Below are positions 1 through 6,900 of a stretch of DNA of 22,394 bases, in pieces. The notes under the pieces are model-generated. The model made no database searches, had not been told where the DNA came from, and saw only the letters and a list, made by a program, of their open reading frames with translations. A program made the position numbers and the translations under genes. Origin of the DNA: Pseudomonadota bacterium (GTDB lineage: Bacteria; Desulfobacterota; Desulfovibrionia; Desulfovibrionales; Desulfovibrionaceae); NCBI GenBank assembly GCA_023450535.1, contig JAEXGX010000380.1, positions 1 to 22,394 of the forward strand, given 5' to 3'. How positions within the stretch are numbered: the first letter of the stretch is position 1; every line of letters starts with the position of its first letter.

Positions 1-22
1 GAGAGAGAGAGAGAGAGAGAGA
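1..22. repeat. (GA)11 dinucleotide microsatellite at window edge
   Basis: Eleven uninterrupted GA units begin at the first base. The tract may extend to the left of the window, so its true length is unknown. No gene can be tied to it from this side. It could be a slippage-prone tract or an artefact of a contig end; the sequence alone does not decide. Confidence 0.9.
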
Positions 23-361
23 CTTCATTCTTTATCTCCGTATGATTATGTGCCAGGACGAAACGCAGCCTTGCTAACAAAAATCATCCGCTCTTTTCCT
101 CCTATGCCTTAATTATGGCAAATCCAAGGCGGATAATTAACTTCGCTCGGTTGCAGAGTTGTGTCGAGTGTAAACCTTGGCCGCCAGAGGAGCAAGCGTC
201 AGCGAGCTATGGAGCGCTCCCTCGCATGGTAATGCAACATGGAGGGAGGCACGAAGTGCGAACGCAGTGTTTTCCGCAGAAAATGCAAGCGAGAGTGACT
301 ATCGGCAACGCAGATCGAGCGGCCTAGAGAAATCGCGGAAGAAAGGGGTCGCGGAGAGGAG

Positions 362-386
362 CCTCGTGAAGCCATGCTTCACGAGG
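362..386. repeat. Perfect hairpin, 11-bp arms and 3-nt loop
   Basis: CCTCGTGAAGC at 362-372 is the reverse complement of GCTTCACGAGG at 376-386, with CAT as the loop. There is no T-tract on either side, so it is not a typical intrinsic terminator. It lies about 170 bp beyond the uvrC stop codon. Confidence 0.75.
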
Positions 387-455
387 TGCAGTGACGCCAG
401 CCGTGGATACATGTTGCCGCCGGGACCGAGGCAAAGCTCGATGCCCGGCGCGGTG

Positions 456-517
456 GCATCAACCGTTTTCTACAACAGAGTAAACTTAATCGCTCTGTTG
501 TAGAAAACAGTTGATGC
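456..517. repeat. Long inverted repeat, 25-bp arms, downstream of uvrC
   Basis: Bases 456-480 pair with 493-517 around a 12-nt A/T-rich loop. Only 464 against 509 is mismatched, and the inner 16 bp (465-480 with 493-508) is perfect. It starts 38 bp beyond the uvrC stop on the minus strand. There is no U-run after it in that direction, so it may protect the mRNA 3' end or act as a weak terminator. It may equally be the core of a dispersed repeat. Confidence 0.8.
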
Positions 518-554
518 GCAGTGCTGTGACGCCCGACTGAGGGCTGAAACATGC

Positions 555-2525
555 TCACAGACCGCGCAGCGAAGCCCATATCTTGCCCGCGCGTTTTTTG
601 CCGATGCCGGGCAGGCGGGCGATATCGTCTTCCGTGGCGGCCTTCATGTCCGCCACGGAAGAAAAATGTTCCCACAGCAGCTTTGCCGTGCCCGGTCCCA
701 CGCCGGGCAGACGCTGCAATTCACCGCTGAACGCCAGCCTGGCCCGCGCCTGCCGATGCCTCCCGATGGAAAAATCATGGGTGGCGTCGCGTACAGCCTG
801 AAGAAAAAGCAATTCCGGACTGCCTTCCCGAATATTCAAGGGATTGGATCTGCCAGGCGTGAAGATGCGATCCGCCACGTTGCCCGCCCGACGGTCGGCG
901 TGCCCCCGCTCGTCCCTGGCCTTGGCAATACCCGCAACCATAAAGGGCAACCCGTCTTCCGGCGTTCCAGTATCCTGCGCCCGGGGCCAGCCCTCGCCCA
1001 GAACCTTATACACAGTGGCAAGCTGCCCCCGCCCGCCGTCGATCAGCAACAGATCGGGCCACGGAGCGCCATGCACCAGGCGGCGTTCTGCCCACATGGC
1101 CAGCGCGGCGTAATCGTCGCCGCCTGCGCCCTCAATATTCCAGACACGATACTCGTCCTTGCGGGGCCTGCCGTCCTCATACACCACCATGCCCACCTTG
1201 GTGGCCTGCCCCCCGGTATGGGAAACGTCCACACACTCAATACGGCTTATGGGCCTGAGGGAACGCAGCACCAGAGCCAGCCGTTCGGAAAGCGGCACAT
1301 CCGCCTTACTGCGCGCCGCCTCGCGGGCGTTGCTTTTGGCCATGTCCACCAGACGGTTTTCATCAGCATTGCGTGGAGCGGCGATATACACCGGCCCGCC
1401 CCGCAAATCGGACAAAGCGGAGGTCAGCGTTTCCAGAACGCCTTTTTCCTCTCCCTCGTCACCCTCTGTATCAAGGGCATCCGGCCCGTCTTCGCCGGCC
1501 AAAGTTTCGATCTGTTCCAGGCCTGAACTTTCCGTCGTCATGCTCTCTGTTTCTTCGGCGTGTTTTTCGCCGGGAAGCCAGGGAATGACCACACGCGGCG
1601 GCACGGCGCTGTGCGGCCCGTAAAACTGGCTCAAAAAGCTTAAAATCAGCTCGTCCGCCTCCTCCAGGCCCAGGCCGGGCCAGAAGAAGGTACTGCGATC
1701 CAGCACCGCGCCCTGACGCACGAACACCATACCCAGGGCCAGCCCGTCGGGGCGGGTGGCCACACCGATAACGTCCATATCGCCGCCCCTGTGCAACACC
1801 ACACCCTGCCGCTCCACGGTCTTCTCAATCGCGCGGATCTGATCGCGCAATGCGGCGGCGCGCTCAAAGTCCAGAGCTTCGGCCGCCTTTTCCATTCCCA
1901 CTCGCAACAGATCCAGCAACTCATGGGACTTGCCCTCCAGCAGCATGGATACGCGGCGGGTCATGTCCGCATATTCTTCGCGGCTCACGTCGCCCGTACA
2001 GGGCGCGAGGCACAGGCCGATGTGATGATACAGACAGGGCCGTACCCGATTTCTCATCGCGCGATCCGTACAGCGCCGCAGGGGAAAGATGCGGTGGATA
2101 CTTTTCCAGGTTTCACGCGCGGCCTGGGCGGAGGTGAATGGCCCGAAATAGCGCGCGCCGTCCCGTTTGCGCACCTTGCGCACCACTTCCAGCCGGGGAA
2201 AGTCATCCCGCTCTGAAAGCCGGAACAACACATACTGCTTATCGTCGCGCAGTACGATATTGTAATGCGGCCTGTGCTTTTTTATCAGGCTCGCCTCAAG
2301 CAGCAGAGCTTCCTTTTCCGTGGTGGTGTTCAACGTCTCCAGCGAAGCCGCATGCCCGATCATCGCCACGGTCTTGGGCGTGAGCTGATCCTTCGGGCGA
2401 AAATAGGAAAGGACGCGCTTGCGCAGATTGCGGGCCTTGCCCACATAAATAATCTTGCCCTGGGAGTCCTTGTACAGGTACACCCCCGGCGTGGTCGGTA
2501 TGGCGGAAGAAGCGGGACGCTCCAT
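555..2525 (-). CDS. uvrC: Excinuclease ABC subunit C (UvrC)
   Basis: Nuclease of nucleotide excision repair that makes the 3' and 5' incisions beside a lesion bound by UvrB. The 656 residues show an N-terminal GIY-YIG domain (GVYLYK at 14-19, IIYVGKA at 25-31), four cysteines C152, C164, C172 and C176 with the spacing of the UvrC iron-sulfur cluster, a UVR helix pair near 204-237, the RNase H-like half (CVDVSHTGG at 431-439, LLLIDGGRGQL at 492-502) and two helix-hairpin-helix motifs at the C-terminus (LPGVGPGTAK at 606-615, LPGIGKKRAGK at 638-648). An acidic, Thr/Glu-rich stretch at about 319-376 makes it longer than the usual 600-620 residues. The ATG start gives the expected N-terminus, but the ribosome site is weak. 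It follows purF across a 244-bp gap full of hairpins. Confidence 0.97.
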   Translation of the reverse strand: MERPASSAIPTTPGVYLYKDSQGKIIYVGKARNLRKRVLSYFRPKDQLTPKTVAMIGHAASLETLNTTTEKEALLLEASLIKKHRPHYNIVLRDDKQYVLFRLSERDDFPRLEVVRKVRKRDGARYFGPFTSAQAARETWKSIHRIFPLRRCTDRAMRNRVRPCLYHHIGLCLAPCTGDVSREEYADMTRRVSMLLEGKSHELLDLLRVGMEKAAEALDFERAAALRDQIRAIEKTVERQGVVLHRGGDMDVIGVATRPDGLALGMVFVRQGAVLDRSTFFWPGLGLEEADELILSFLSQFYGPHSAVPPRVVIPWLPGEKHAEETESMTTESSGLEQIETLAGEDGPDALDTEGDEGEEKGVLETLTSALSDLRGGPVYIAAPRNADENRLVDMAKSNAREAARSKADVPLSERLALVLRSLRPISRIECVDVSHTGGQATKVGMVVYEDGRPRKDEYRVWNIEGAGGDDYAALAMWAERRLVHGAPWPDLLLIDGGRGQLATVYKVLGEGWPRAQDTGTPEDGLPFMVAGIAKARDERGHADRRAGNVADRIFTPGRSNPLNIREGSPELLFLQAVRDATHDFSIGRHRQARARLAFSGELQRLPGVGPGTAKLLWEHFSSVADMKAATEDDIARLPGIGKKRAGKIWASLRGL

Positions 2526-2537
2526 GACGTGCTCACA

Positions 2538-2580
2538 CTGATTCCGGTTCCGCCGGCGGAGCCGGAATCAGGATTTTGTT
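2538..2580 (+). terminator. 34-bp palindrome with T-rich tail, terminator-like on the plus strand
   Basis: Bases 2538-2554 pair with 2555-2571 as a continuous palindrome centred on GCCGGC, with one G:U-type mismatch at 2548. On the plus strand GGATTTTGTTT follows, which looks like an intrinsic terminator pointing away from uvrC. Both flanking genes run on the minus strand, so it may block antisense transcripts. Alternatively it folds in the uvrC leader, ending 12 bp before the uvrC start codon. Confidence 0.55.
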
Positions 2581-2608
2581 TATTCAATCCAAAGAGATGA
2601 TAAGCCGG

Positions 2609-2627
2609 GGGGGAGAGAATCTCCCCC
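2609..2627. repeat. G/C hairpin in purF-uvrC gap
   Basis: GGGGGAGA at 2609-2616 pairs with TCTCCCCC at 2620-2627 around a GAA loop. It is one of four stem-loops in the 244-bp gap. It has no T-tract on either strand. Confidence 0.65.
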
Positions 2628-2667
2628 AGCCTCCCCATAATTGTAACATAGTCATACTCGAGGGAGC

Positions 2668-2684
2668 AGGGCGTACCACGCCCT
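2668..2684. repeat. Small hairpin in purF-uvrC gap
   Basis: AGGGCGT at 2668-2674 pairs with ACGCCCT at 2678-2684 around a 3-nt loop. Its function is unknown. Confidence 0.6.
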
Positions 2685-2695
2685 CACGTTGTGCG

Positions 2696-2732
2696 AAGGG
2701 GGAACGCGCGAAAAAACTCTGCGTTCCCCCTT
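2696..2732 (-). terminator. Hairpin just downstream of purF, possible terminator
   Basis: AAGGGGGAACGC at 2696-2707 is the exact reverse complement of 2721-2732, with a 13-nt loop containing six A residues. It begins 37 bp after the purF stop codon in the direction of transcription. No U-run follows the stem, so efficient intrinsic termination is uncertain. Processing or mRNA-end protection is an alternative. Confidence 0.5.
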
Positions 2733-2769
2733 ACAACAGCAATATACGGCTTGCAATGTATTAACGCTG

Positions 2770-4158
2770 CTATTTCCTTGTGTATTCCAATGAATATTTG
2801 TCCTGTACGGTGGGCAGCGGCGTGGGATAATTACCGTCAAAACAGGCCGTGCAATACTGATCCGGGCAGGATACACTACGCTTCAGGCCTTCCAGTGAAA
2901 GGTAGTGCAGCGAATCAAGCCCCAGCAGAGCGGCCAGTTCGTCCGGCCCATGCTGTACCGCCACCAGTTCCTTGGTAGAAGGAAAGTCGATGCCGTAAAA
3001 GCAGCCGTGCTTGATGGGCGGGCAGCTCACGCGAAAATGCACTTCCTTTGCCCCCATATCCCGCAGCTTGGCCACGCGGGTACGCACGGTGGTGCCGCGC
3101 ACAATGGAATCGTCCACCACAAAAAGCTTTTTGCCCTCTATCATGGAATGCACGGGGTTGATCTTCACCCGCACACTGAACTGGCGCATGCTCTGGGAAG
3201 GTTGAATAAAGGTGCGCCCCACGTAGTGATTGCGGATAAGCGCGTGCTCATAGGGTACACCCGCACCCTGAGCCACGCCGAGAGAAGCATATACCCCGGA
3301 ATCAGGGAAGGGGATCACACAATCCACCTCAGCCGGAGCTTCCTTTACCAGTTCCAGCCCCATGCGCTTGCGGCACTGGTATACGTCCTCCCCGAAAATG
3401 ATGGAATCAGGCCGGGCAAAATAGACCAACTCAAAAATGCACTGACGCACGGGCGCAACCTTGCGCAGAGCAAGGCTTTTATATTCCAGCGCTCCGCGTT
3501 CGATGATTATCATTTCGCCGGGGCGCACGCCGCGCAGGCGCTCTGCTTCCAGCAGATCAAAGGCGCAGCTTTCAGAGGCAAAAACCCAGGCGTCCCCCAG
3601 CCGCCCCATGACCAGTGGGTGGAATCCATGCGGATCACGCACGGCAATGAGCTTGCCTCCTGCCTGGATCATCAGGCAATACGCGCCTTCCACCCGATCG
3701 CACGCGGAGAGTATGGCCTCTTCCAGACTCATGTCTTTCAGACAGTGGGAGATAAGATGCAGAAAAATTTCGCTGTCGCTGGTGGTCTGAAAAATGGCTC
3801 CTGTGTCTTCCAGTTCGGACCGCAATTCCGCCGCGTTGGTCAGATTGCCGTTGTGCGCAAGGGAAAGCTGCATGCCGCCGCGCATGCGCACGGTCAAGGG
3901 CTGGGCGTTGCGCGGCTCGGGTTTCCCCGTGGTGGAGTAGCGCACATGCCCCACGGCAACATCTCCGGGCAGAAGAACGAGAACCTCTTCAGTAAAGACA
4001 TCAGGCACCAGCCCCATGCCCACGTGGCTGTGAATCTCGCCGTCCGCCCAGGTGGCGATGCCCGCGCTTTCCTGCCCGCGATGCTGGAGGGCGTAAAGAC
4101 CGAAATAAGCCAGACGGGCTGCGTCCTCATGTCCGCTGATGCCGAAGATGCCGCACAT
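2770..4158 (-). CDS. purF: Amidophosphoribosyltransferase (PurF), iron-sulfur type
   Basis: Catalyses the first committed step of purine synthesis, moving ammonia from glutamine onto PRPP to give phosphoribosylamine. The 462 residues comprise an N-terminal class II glutamine amidotransferase domain with nucleophile C2 directly after Met1, then a phosphoribosyltransferase domain with the PRPP loop FVVDDSIVRGTT at 346-357. C240, C386, C436 and C439 sit in the same contexts as the four 4Fe-4S ligands of the Bacillus subtilis enzyme, but no cleaved propeptide is encoded here. The ATG start follows an AAGGA site at good spacing. The MFS gene lies 85 bp upstream on the same strand. Function is near certain; the presence of the cluster is inferred from the ligands. 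Confidence 0.97.
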   Translation of the reverse strand: MCGIFGISGHEDAARLAYFGLYALQHRGQESAGIATWADGEIHSHVGMGLVPDVFTEEVLVLLPGDVAVGHVRYSTTGKPEPRNAQPLTVRMRGGMQLSLAHNGNLTNAAELRSELEDTGAIFQTTSDSEIFLHLISHCLKDMSLEEAILSACDRVEGAYCLMIQAGGKLIAVRDPHGFHPLVMGRLGDAWVFASESCAFDLLEAERLRGVRPGEMIIIERGALEYKSLALRKVAPVRQCIFELVYFARPDSIIFGEDVYQCRKRMGLELVKEAPAEVDCVIPFPDSGVYASLGVAQGAGVPYEHALIRNHYVGRTFIQPSQSMRQFSVRVKINPVHSMIEGKKLFVVDDSIVRGTTVRTRVAKLRDMGAKEVHFRVSCPPIKHGCFYGIDFPSTKELVAVQHGPDELAALLGLDSLHYLSLEGLKRSVSCPDQYCTACFDGNYPTPLPTVQDKYSLEYTRK

Positions 4159-4243
4159 AGCATATATCCTTAGAGCTGTTTTGCTGAGAAGCAGATTAAC
4201 GTCCCGCCAGGAGGGAACGTTTTGGGTAGGGAACTTTTGTAGC

Positions 4244-5434
4244 CTACTCCGCGCCTCCTGTCACCCGCCTGAACGCCGCACGGCACTGCAGGCCCAGGCA
4301 GCATGCGCCCGCCGCGCCCGCGCCGTACAGCAACGTAAATCCGCCGCACATAAAGAGCCAGCCGCATGCAAAGGGAGCCAGAGTTTGCGAGGCGCGGAAC
4401 AGCGTGGAAAAAAGAGAAAGAATGGTTGCCCGCGTGTCCGGTGTGGCGCAACCGGCTACTCCCACCGTCACCAGTGCGGTCAGCATGCCCTGCGCGCCAC
4501 CGTACAGAGCCAGAGCCAAGGGCAGCAGGGCAATGGACGGAGCCAGCCACAGGCCCAAAAGGCCAAGGGCCGCAGCAAATCCGCAATACAGGCCGATGCG
4601 CGGCATGGGCACGGCCCGGACAACGCGCCCCGCCGAAAGACAGCTTACGGCCAGACTGGCGGAGAACACGGAAAACATGGGCCCCACCATGTGCGGCGAT
4701 GCGCCGAGCCTGTCCGTCACCAGCGCGGGCAGATAAGCGTAGAGCACGCCGAACATGATCAACGCCATAAGCATGCGCGCGCCGTACAAACTGAGCAGCG
4801 TGCGGGACGAGATCAGGCTTCGCACGTTGGACAGATAGGAATCAAGGGACGGCGCGGAAGCAGCGTCGTAGCGCATGGGGCGACGAAACCACAACAAAAA
4901 AAGGGGAATGCCTGTGAATACAGGCAACAGAAAAGACGCCCTCCAGCCGGCAAAAGCCAAAACCGCACCGGAAAGCAACGGAAACGTGGCGACGCCGATG
5001 TACATGATCGATGCGCAACGGCCAATCTGGAGCACCCGTTCCTCTCCGCGAAAGTGATCCGTCACCAATGTATTATAGAGCGCTTCCAGCGGCGTGACGG
5101 CCAGCCCCTGGCAGGCCCGCCAGAACACCAGCCAGCCGTAGCTGGAGGAAAGAAAACACATGAATGAGCTGACCGCGCATAACAGGATGCCGCCCAACAG
5201 GATTGGCTTACGCCCCAGGCGATCTTCCAACACGCCGAACACGGGGATGACGCACGCCCCCGGCAACGCGTACATGGAAATCATCAGGCCCAGCTCCAGA
5301 GGAGAAAGCGCATATTCCACAGCGATAAACGGCAACAGCGGCATGACCAGCGGGTTGCCGAAGGAAGCGAAATACGCCAGCGCATAGATGGACAGCACCG
5401 TGCCGCGAGATGGCGAAACAAAAGAATCGTTCAT
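4244..5434 (-). CDS. MFS transporter, DHA1-like, substrate unknown
   Basis: Inner-membrane secondary transporter of the major facilitator superfamily with 396 residues. Hydrophobic segments consistent with about 12 helices run through the protein. The loop between helices 2 and 3 carries the family motif A (GVLEDRLGRKP at 67-77). A basic central loop (about 168-175) separates the two halves. The ATG start has a GGGGAG ribosome site about 5 nt upstream. It lies between purF and a NYN gene, with a palindromic repeat upstream, so it may be its own unit. Nothing in the sequence identifies a substrate; drug or metabolite export is only the family default. Confidence 0.85.
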   Translation of the reverse strand: MNDSFVSPSRGTVLSIYALAYFASFGNPLVMPLLPFIAVEYALSPLELGLMISMYALPGACVIPVFGVLEDRLGRKPILLGGILLCAVSSFMCFLSSSYGWLVFWRACQGLAVTPLEALYNTLVTDHFRGEERVLQIGRCASIMYIGVATFPLLSGAVLAFAGWRASFLLPVFTGIPLFLLWFRRPMRYDAASAPSLDSYLSNVRSLISSRTLLSLYGARMLMALIMFGVLYAYLPALVTDRLGASPHMVGPMFSVFSASLAVSCLSAGRVVRAVPMPRIGLYCGFAAALGLLGLWLAPSIALLPLALALYGGAQGMLTALVTVGVAGCATPDTRATILSLFSTLFRASQTLAPFACGWLFMCGGFTLLYGAGAAGACCLGLQCRAAFRRVTGGAE

Positions 5435-5461
5435 GATTCTCCCCGAAACGGGAACAGGTTC

Positions 5462-5497
5462 GCTTGAGAGCTTTTCAATGTTGAAATGCTCTCAAGC
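5462..5497. repeat. 36-bp near-perfect palindrome, dispersed repeat family
   Basis: GCTTGAGAGC at 5462-5471 pairs with GCTCTCAAGC at 5488-5497, and the centre TTTCAA-TG-TTGAAA is also self-complementary, with a single T:T mismatch (5472/5487). The consensus AGAGC, then an A/T-rich TTTCA and TGAAA pair, then GCTCT recurs at both ends of the 8176-8397 segment. It lies 27 bp upstream of the MFS start codon, so it could bind a regulator, but its recurrence favours a repeat element. Confidence 0.7.
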
Positions 5498-5501
5498 AGA
5501 G

Positions 5502-5532
5502 AAAGCGCGACCGCTACAACGGTTGCGCTTTT
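5502..5532. terminator. Stem-loop downstream of NYN gene, probable terminator
   Basis: AAAGCGCGACCG at 5502-5513 pairs with CGGTTGCGCTTT at 5520-5531 with one G:T position and a 6-nt loop. It sits 30 bp beyond the stop of the NYN gene. T-rich bases follow on both strands (TTTTCC in plus, CTTTCTCT in minus), so it may work in both directions. Confidence 0.5.
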
Positions 5533-5561
5533 CCTGCCATCCTGCCAAAGCTCAGGATATC

Positions 5562-6296
5562 TTACGCTTCCGCCGTAGAAACCCCGACGGAAGGAAAGGG
5601 ATCATATTCCTTGGGATCGTCAAAGATATGTACCCCGTTGGGATAGTTAGCATGCTGCGGGCGGGGAAGCTTGTTCACCACATAGTCCACATGTTCGCGC
5701 AGGTCTTCCGCCGCGCGGGTCCATAGCGGGTCCAACGCAACCTTGATGCCTTCGCGCCGTATCAGCTTCACGGCTGGCACGTAGTCCGCGTCATTAGCCA
5801 GCAACACCAGACGTTCCGCCTGCTGCTTGTAGGCGATGGTGGCAAAGTCCAGCCCCAGGCGCATATCCACGCCTTTCTGCCGGATATCCGGATAAATGTC
5901 CCGGCTTTCGATGTCTTCCACATCGATTTCCCCGGCCATGAGTTCCCCCAGTTTGGTGGAATCGAGCTGCCATTGCCCTGCCTGCCATGCGGAACGGCCA
6001 AGACGCAACGCGACTTCTGGCGTAGCCCTCAGGCTCTGAAGAAACTGCTGTTTGCGGGCCACCAGCGGCGTCTGGGAAAAATCGACCGGTCCGTCCAGGG
6101 GGTGCTCTCCCCGGCCGGTAAAGGGCATGGCGTCATAAAAAAGAATGCGGCTGATGCACTCGTTCGGTCCGAGGTGGGAAAGACAGTGACGGCGGATGCC
6201 CGGGCCGTCGAAATAAAAAGCTTTGAGCGTAATGATGCGCTTGCGCATGAACTCGCCGTCAACGACGAAAATGACACGATCCATAAAAACCTGCAT
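5562..6296 (-). CDS. NYN-domain (LabA/DUF88-like, PIN-fold) putative ribonuclease
   Basis: A 244-residue protein with the hallmarks of the NYN branch of PIN-like nucleases. It has an N-terminal strand ending in an acidic motif (IFVVDGE, D13 and E15), a central KGVDMRLGLD (D144, D150) before a helix, and LLANDADYVPAVKLIRREG at 165-183 with D169 and D171. These acids would bind divalent metal for RNA cleavage, as known for the family. An insert at about 50-120 and a charged C-terminal tail (about 210-244) are not recognised. Met1 is used here; Met5, just before RVIFVVDG, is an equally plausible start since neither has a strong ribosome site. It stands alone, with a stem-loop downstream and a divergent gap upstream. 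Its target and role are unknown. Confidence 0.8.
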   Translation of the reverse strand: MQVFMDRVIFVVDGEFMRKRIITLKAFYFDGPGIRRHCLSHLGPNECISRILFYDAMPFTGRGEHPLDGPVDFSQTPLVARKQQFLQSLRATPEVALRLGRSAWQAGQWQLDSTKLGELMAGEIDVEDIESRDIYPDIRQKGVDMRLGLDFATIAYKQQAERLVLLANDADYVPAVKLIRREGIKVALDPLWTRAAEDLREHVDYVVNKLPRPQHANYPNGVHIFDDPKEYDPFPSVGVSTAEA

Positions 6297-6900
6297 TTCT
6301 TTTTTGGCGCGGAGAAGCAGCCCCGCAAGTGGACGAAAGATATAAAGGCCCCTGCCTGGGCACGGTCGTTAAGGCTCATTAGAGCGACTTGACGTTATGG
6401 AGGTTCCCCTCCGCATTGCTTTTTTGCTGAAAACCCATCTTGCGCCGCCTGCAGGACAACAAGAGATAACTGTCATAAGGCGAATTCACTTTGTCATCAG
6501 ATCACGTTACGGAGATCACAATTACAGCTCCACGCCCCGCGTAATCAGGGGGAAACTCGTCGCGCGACAATTTCAACAACACGAATTTTCAGTAAAAATC
6601 TGCACGGAACGGCTTTGATGCTTGCAATACCAAGGCTCTCCGGGCGGCAAGTTCAAGCACATGAGGTATATGTCTTCGCTCTAGGCGGGCATAACGATAA
6701 ATTCCCCTTGCCAAGTCGTCAAGTTTTTCCGCTGAATTCGACTGGATAGCCATTTCAAAGCCAGAGCCTTGCCAAAGTGCGGCGCTTTTTTCTCCAGTCT
6801 TTACAGCAAACGGCTTTGGCCCTATTCTTGCGGCTTGCCCAAGTTTCAGCGTCCGGCCCGACGGGGCCGACACCGCATCTGCGCACCCACGGAGTTTATC
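6297..6900. other. 604-bp divergent intergenic region between NYN gene and hisS
   Basis: The NYN gene and hisS are transcribed away from each other, so promoters for both should lie here. I could not identify convincing -35/-10 pairs. It contains a doubtful 54-codon minus-strand ORF (6589-6753), a TTAGAGC motif at 6379-6385 shared with other gaps, a short GATCAC direct repeat near 6500-6520, and a G/C hairpin (CGGCCC at 6854-6859 with GGGCCG at 6864-6869) in the hisS leader about 30 bp before its start codon. No T-box or other riboswitch signature was recognised. Confidence 0.5.
6589..6753 (-). CDS. Possible small protein, 54 residues, unrecognised
   Basis: An ATG-initiated frame of 54 codons lies in the divergent gap. 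Its product looks more protein-like than other chance frames: a charged amphipathic stretch (AEKLDDLARGIYRYARLERR, 9-28) followed by a second helix-like segment (HVLELAARRALVLQ, 31-44), with no Cys or Trp. Codon choice (TTG, CGA, AGA, ATA) is unlike the GC-rich third positions of neighbouring genes. No clear Shine-Dalgarno site precedes the ATG. The frame stays open far upstream antisense to hisS, which weakens the case because such antisense frames are common in GC-rich genes. It could be a gene remnant. I do not recognise a family. Confidence 0.25.
   Translation of the reverse strand: MAIQSNSAEKLDDLARGIYRYARLERRHIPHVLELAARRALVLQASKPFRADFY

Larger units (their letters stand above)
23..554. 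other. Non-coding, hairpin-rich intergenic region downstream of uvrC
   Basis: No convincing gene is present in this 532-bp stretch. The open frames here lack ribosome binding sites and their translations are Arg/Ser/Cys-rich, as expected from repeat DNA. It holds a bulged hairpin around 217-248 (CTCCCTC pairing with GAGGGAG, with GCAT/ATGC inside), a perfect 11-bp-arm hairpin at 362-386 and a 25-bp-arm inverted repeat at 456-517. The look is of a dispersed intergenic repeat element rather than a decayed gene, but a second copy is needed to show this. Confidence 0.6.

Noticed and set aside
177..503. 108-codon plus-strand frame in the left intergenic region
   Set aside because: It runs through hairpins and repeat-like DNA, has no ribosome site and no protein-like pattern.
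379..675. 98-codon minus-strand frame overlapping the end of uvrC
   Set aside because: Its first half is the out-of-frame uvrC end and its second half crosses the 456-517 inverted repeat; no ribosome site.
2905..4173. 422-codon plus-strand open frame
   Set aside because: Fully antisense to purF and without a ribosome site or domain; a shadow of codon bias.
6769..6900. Upstream extension of hisS from a Met at 6769
   Set aside because: The extra 44 residues are Arg/Ser/Cys-rich, unlike HisRS, and the ATG at 6901 has a good GGAG site and the canonical N-terminus.
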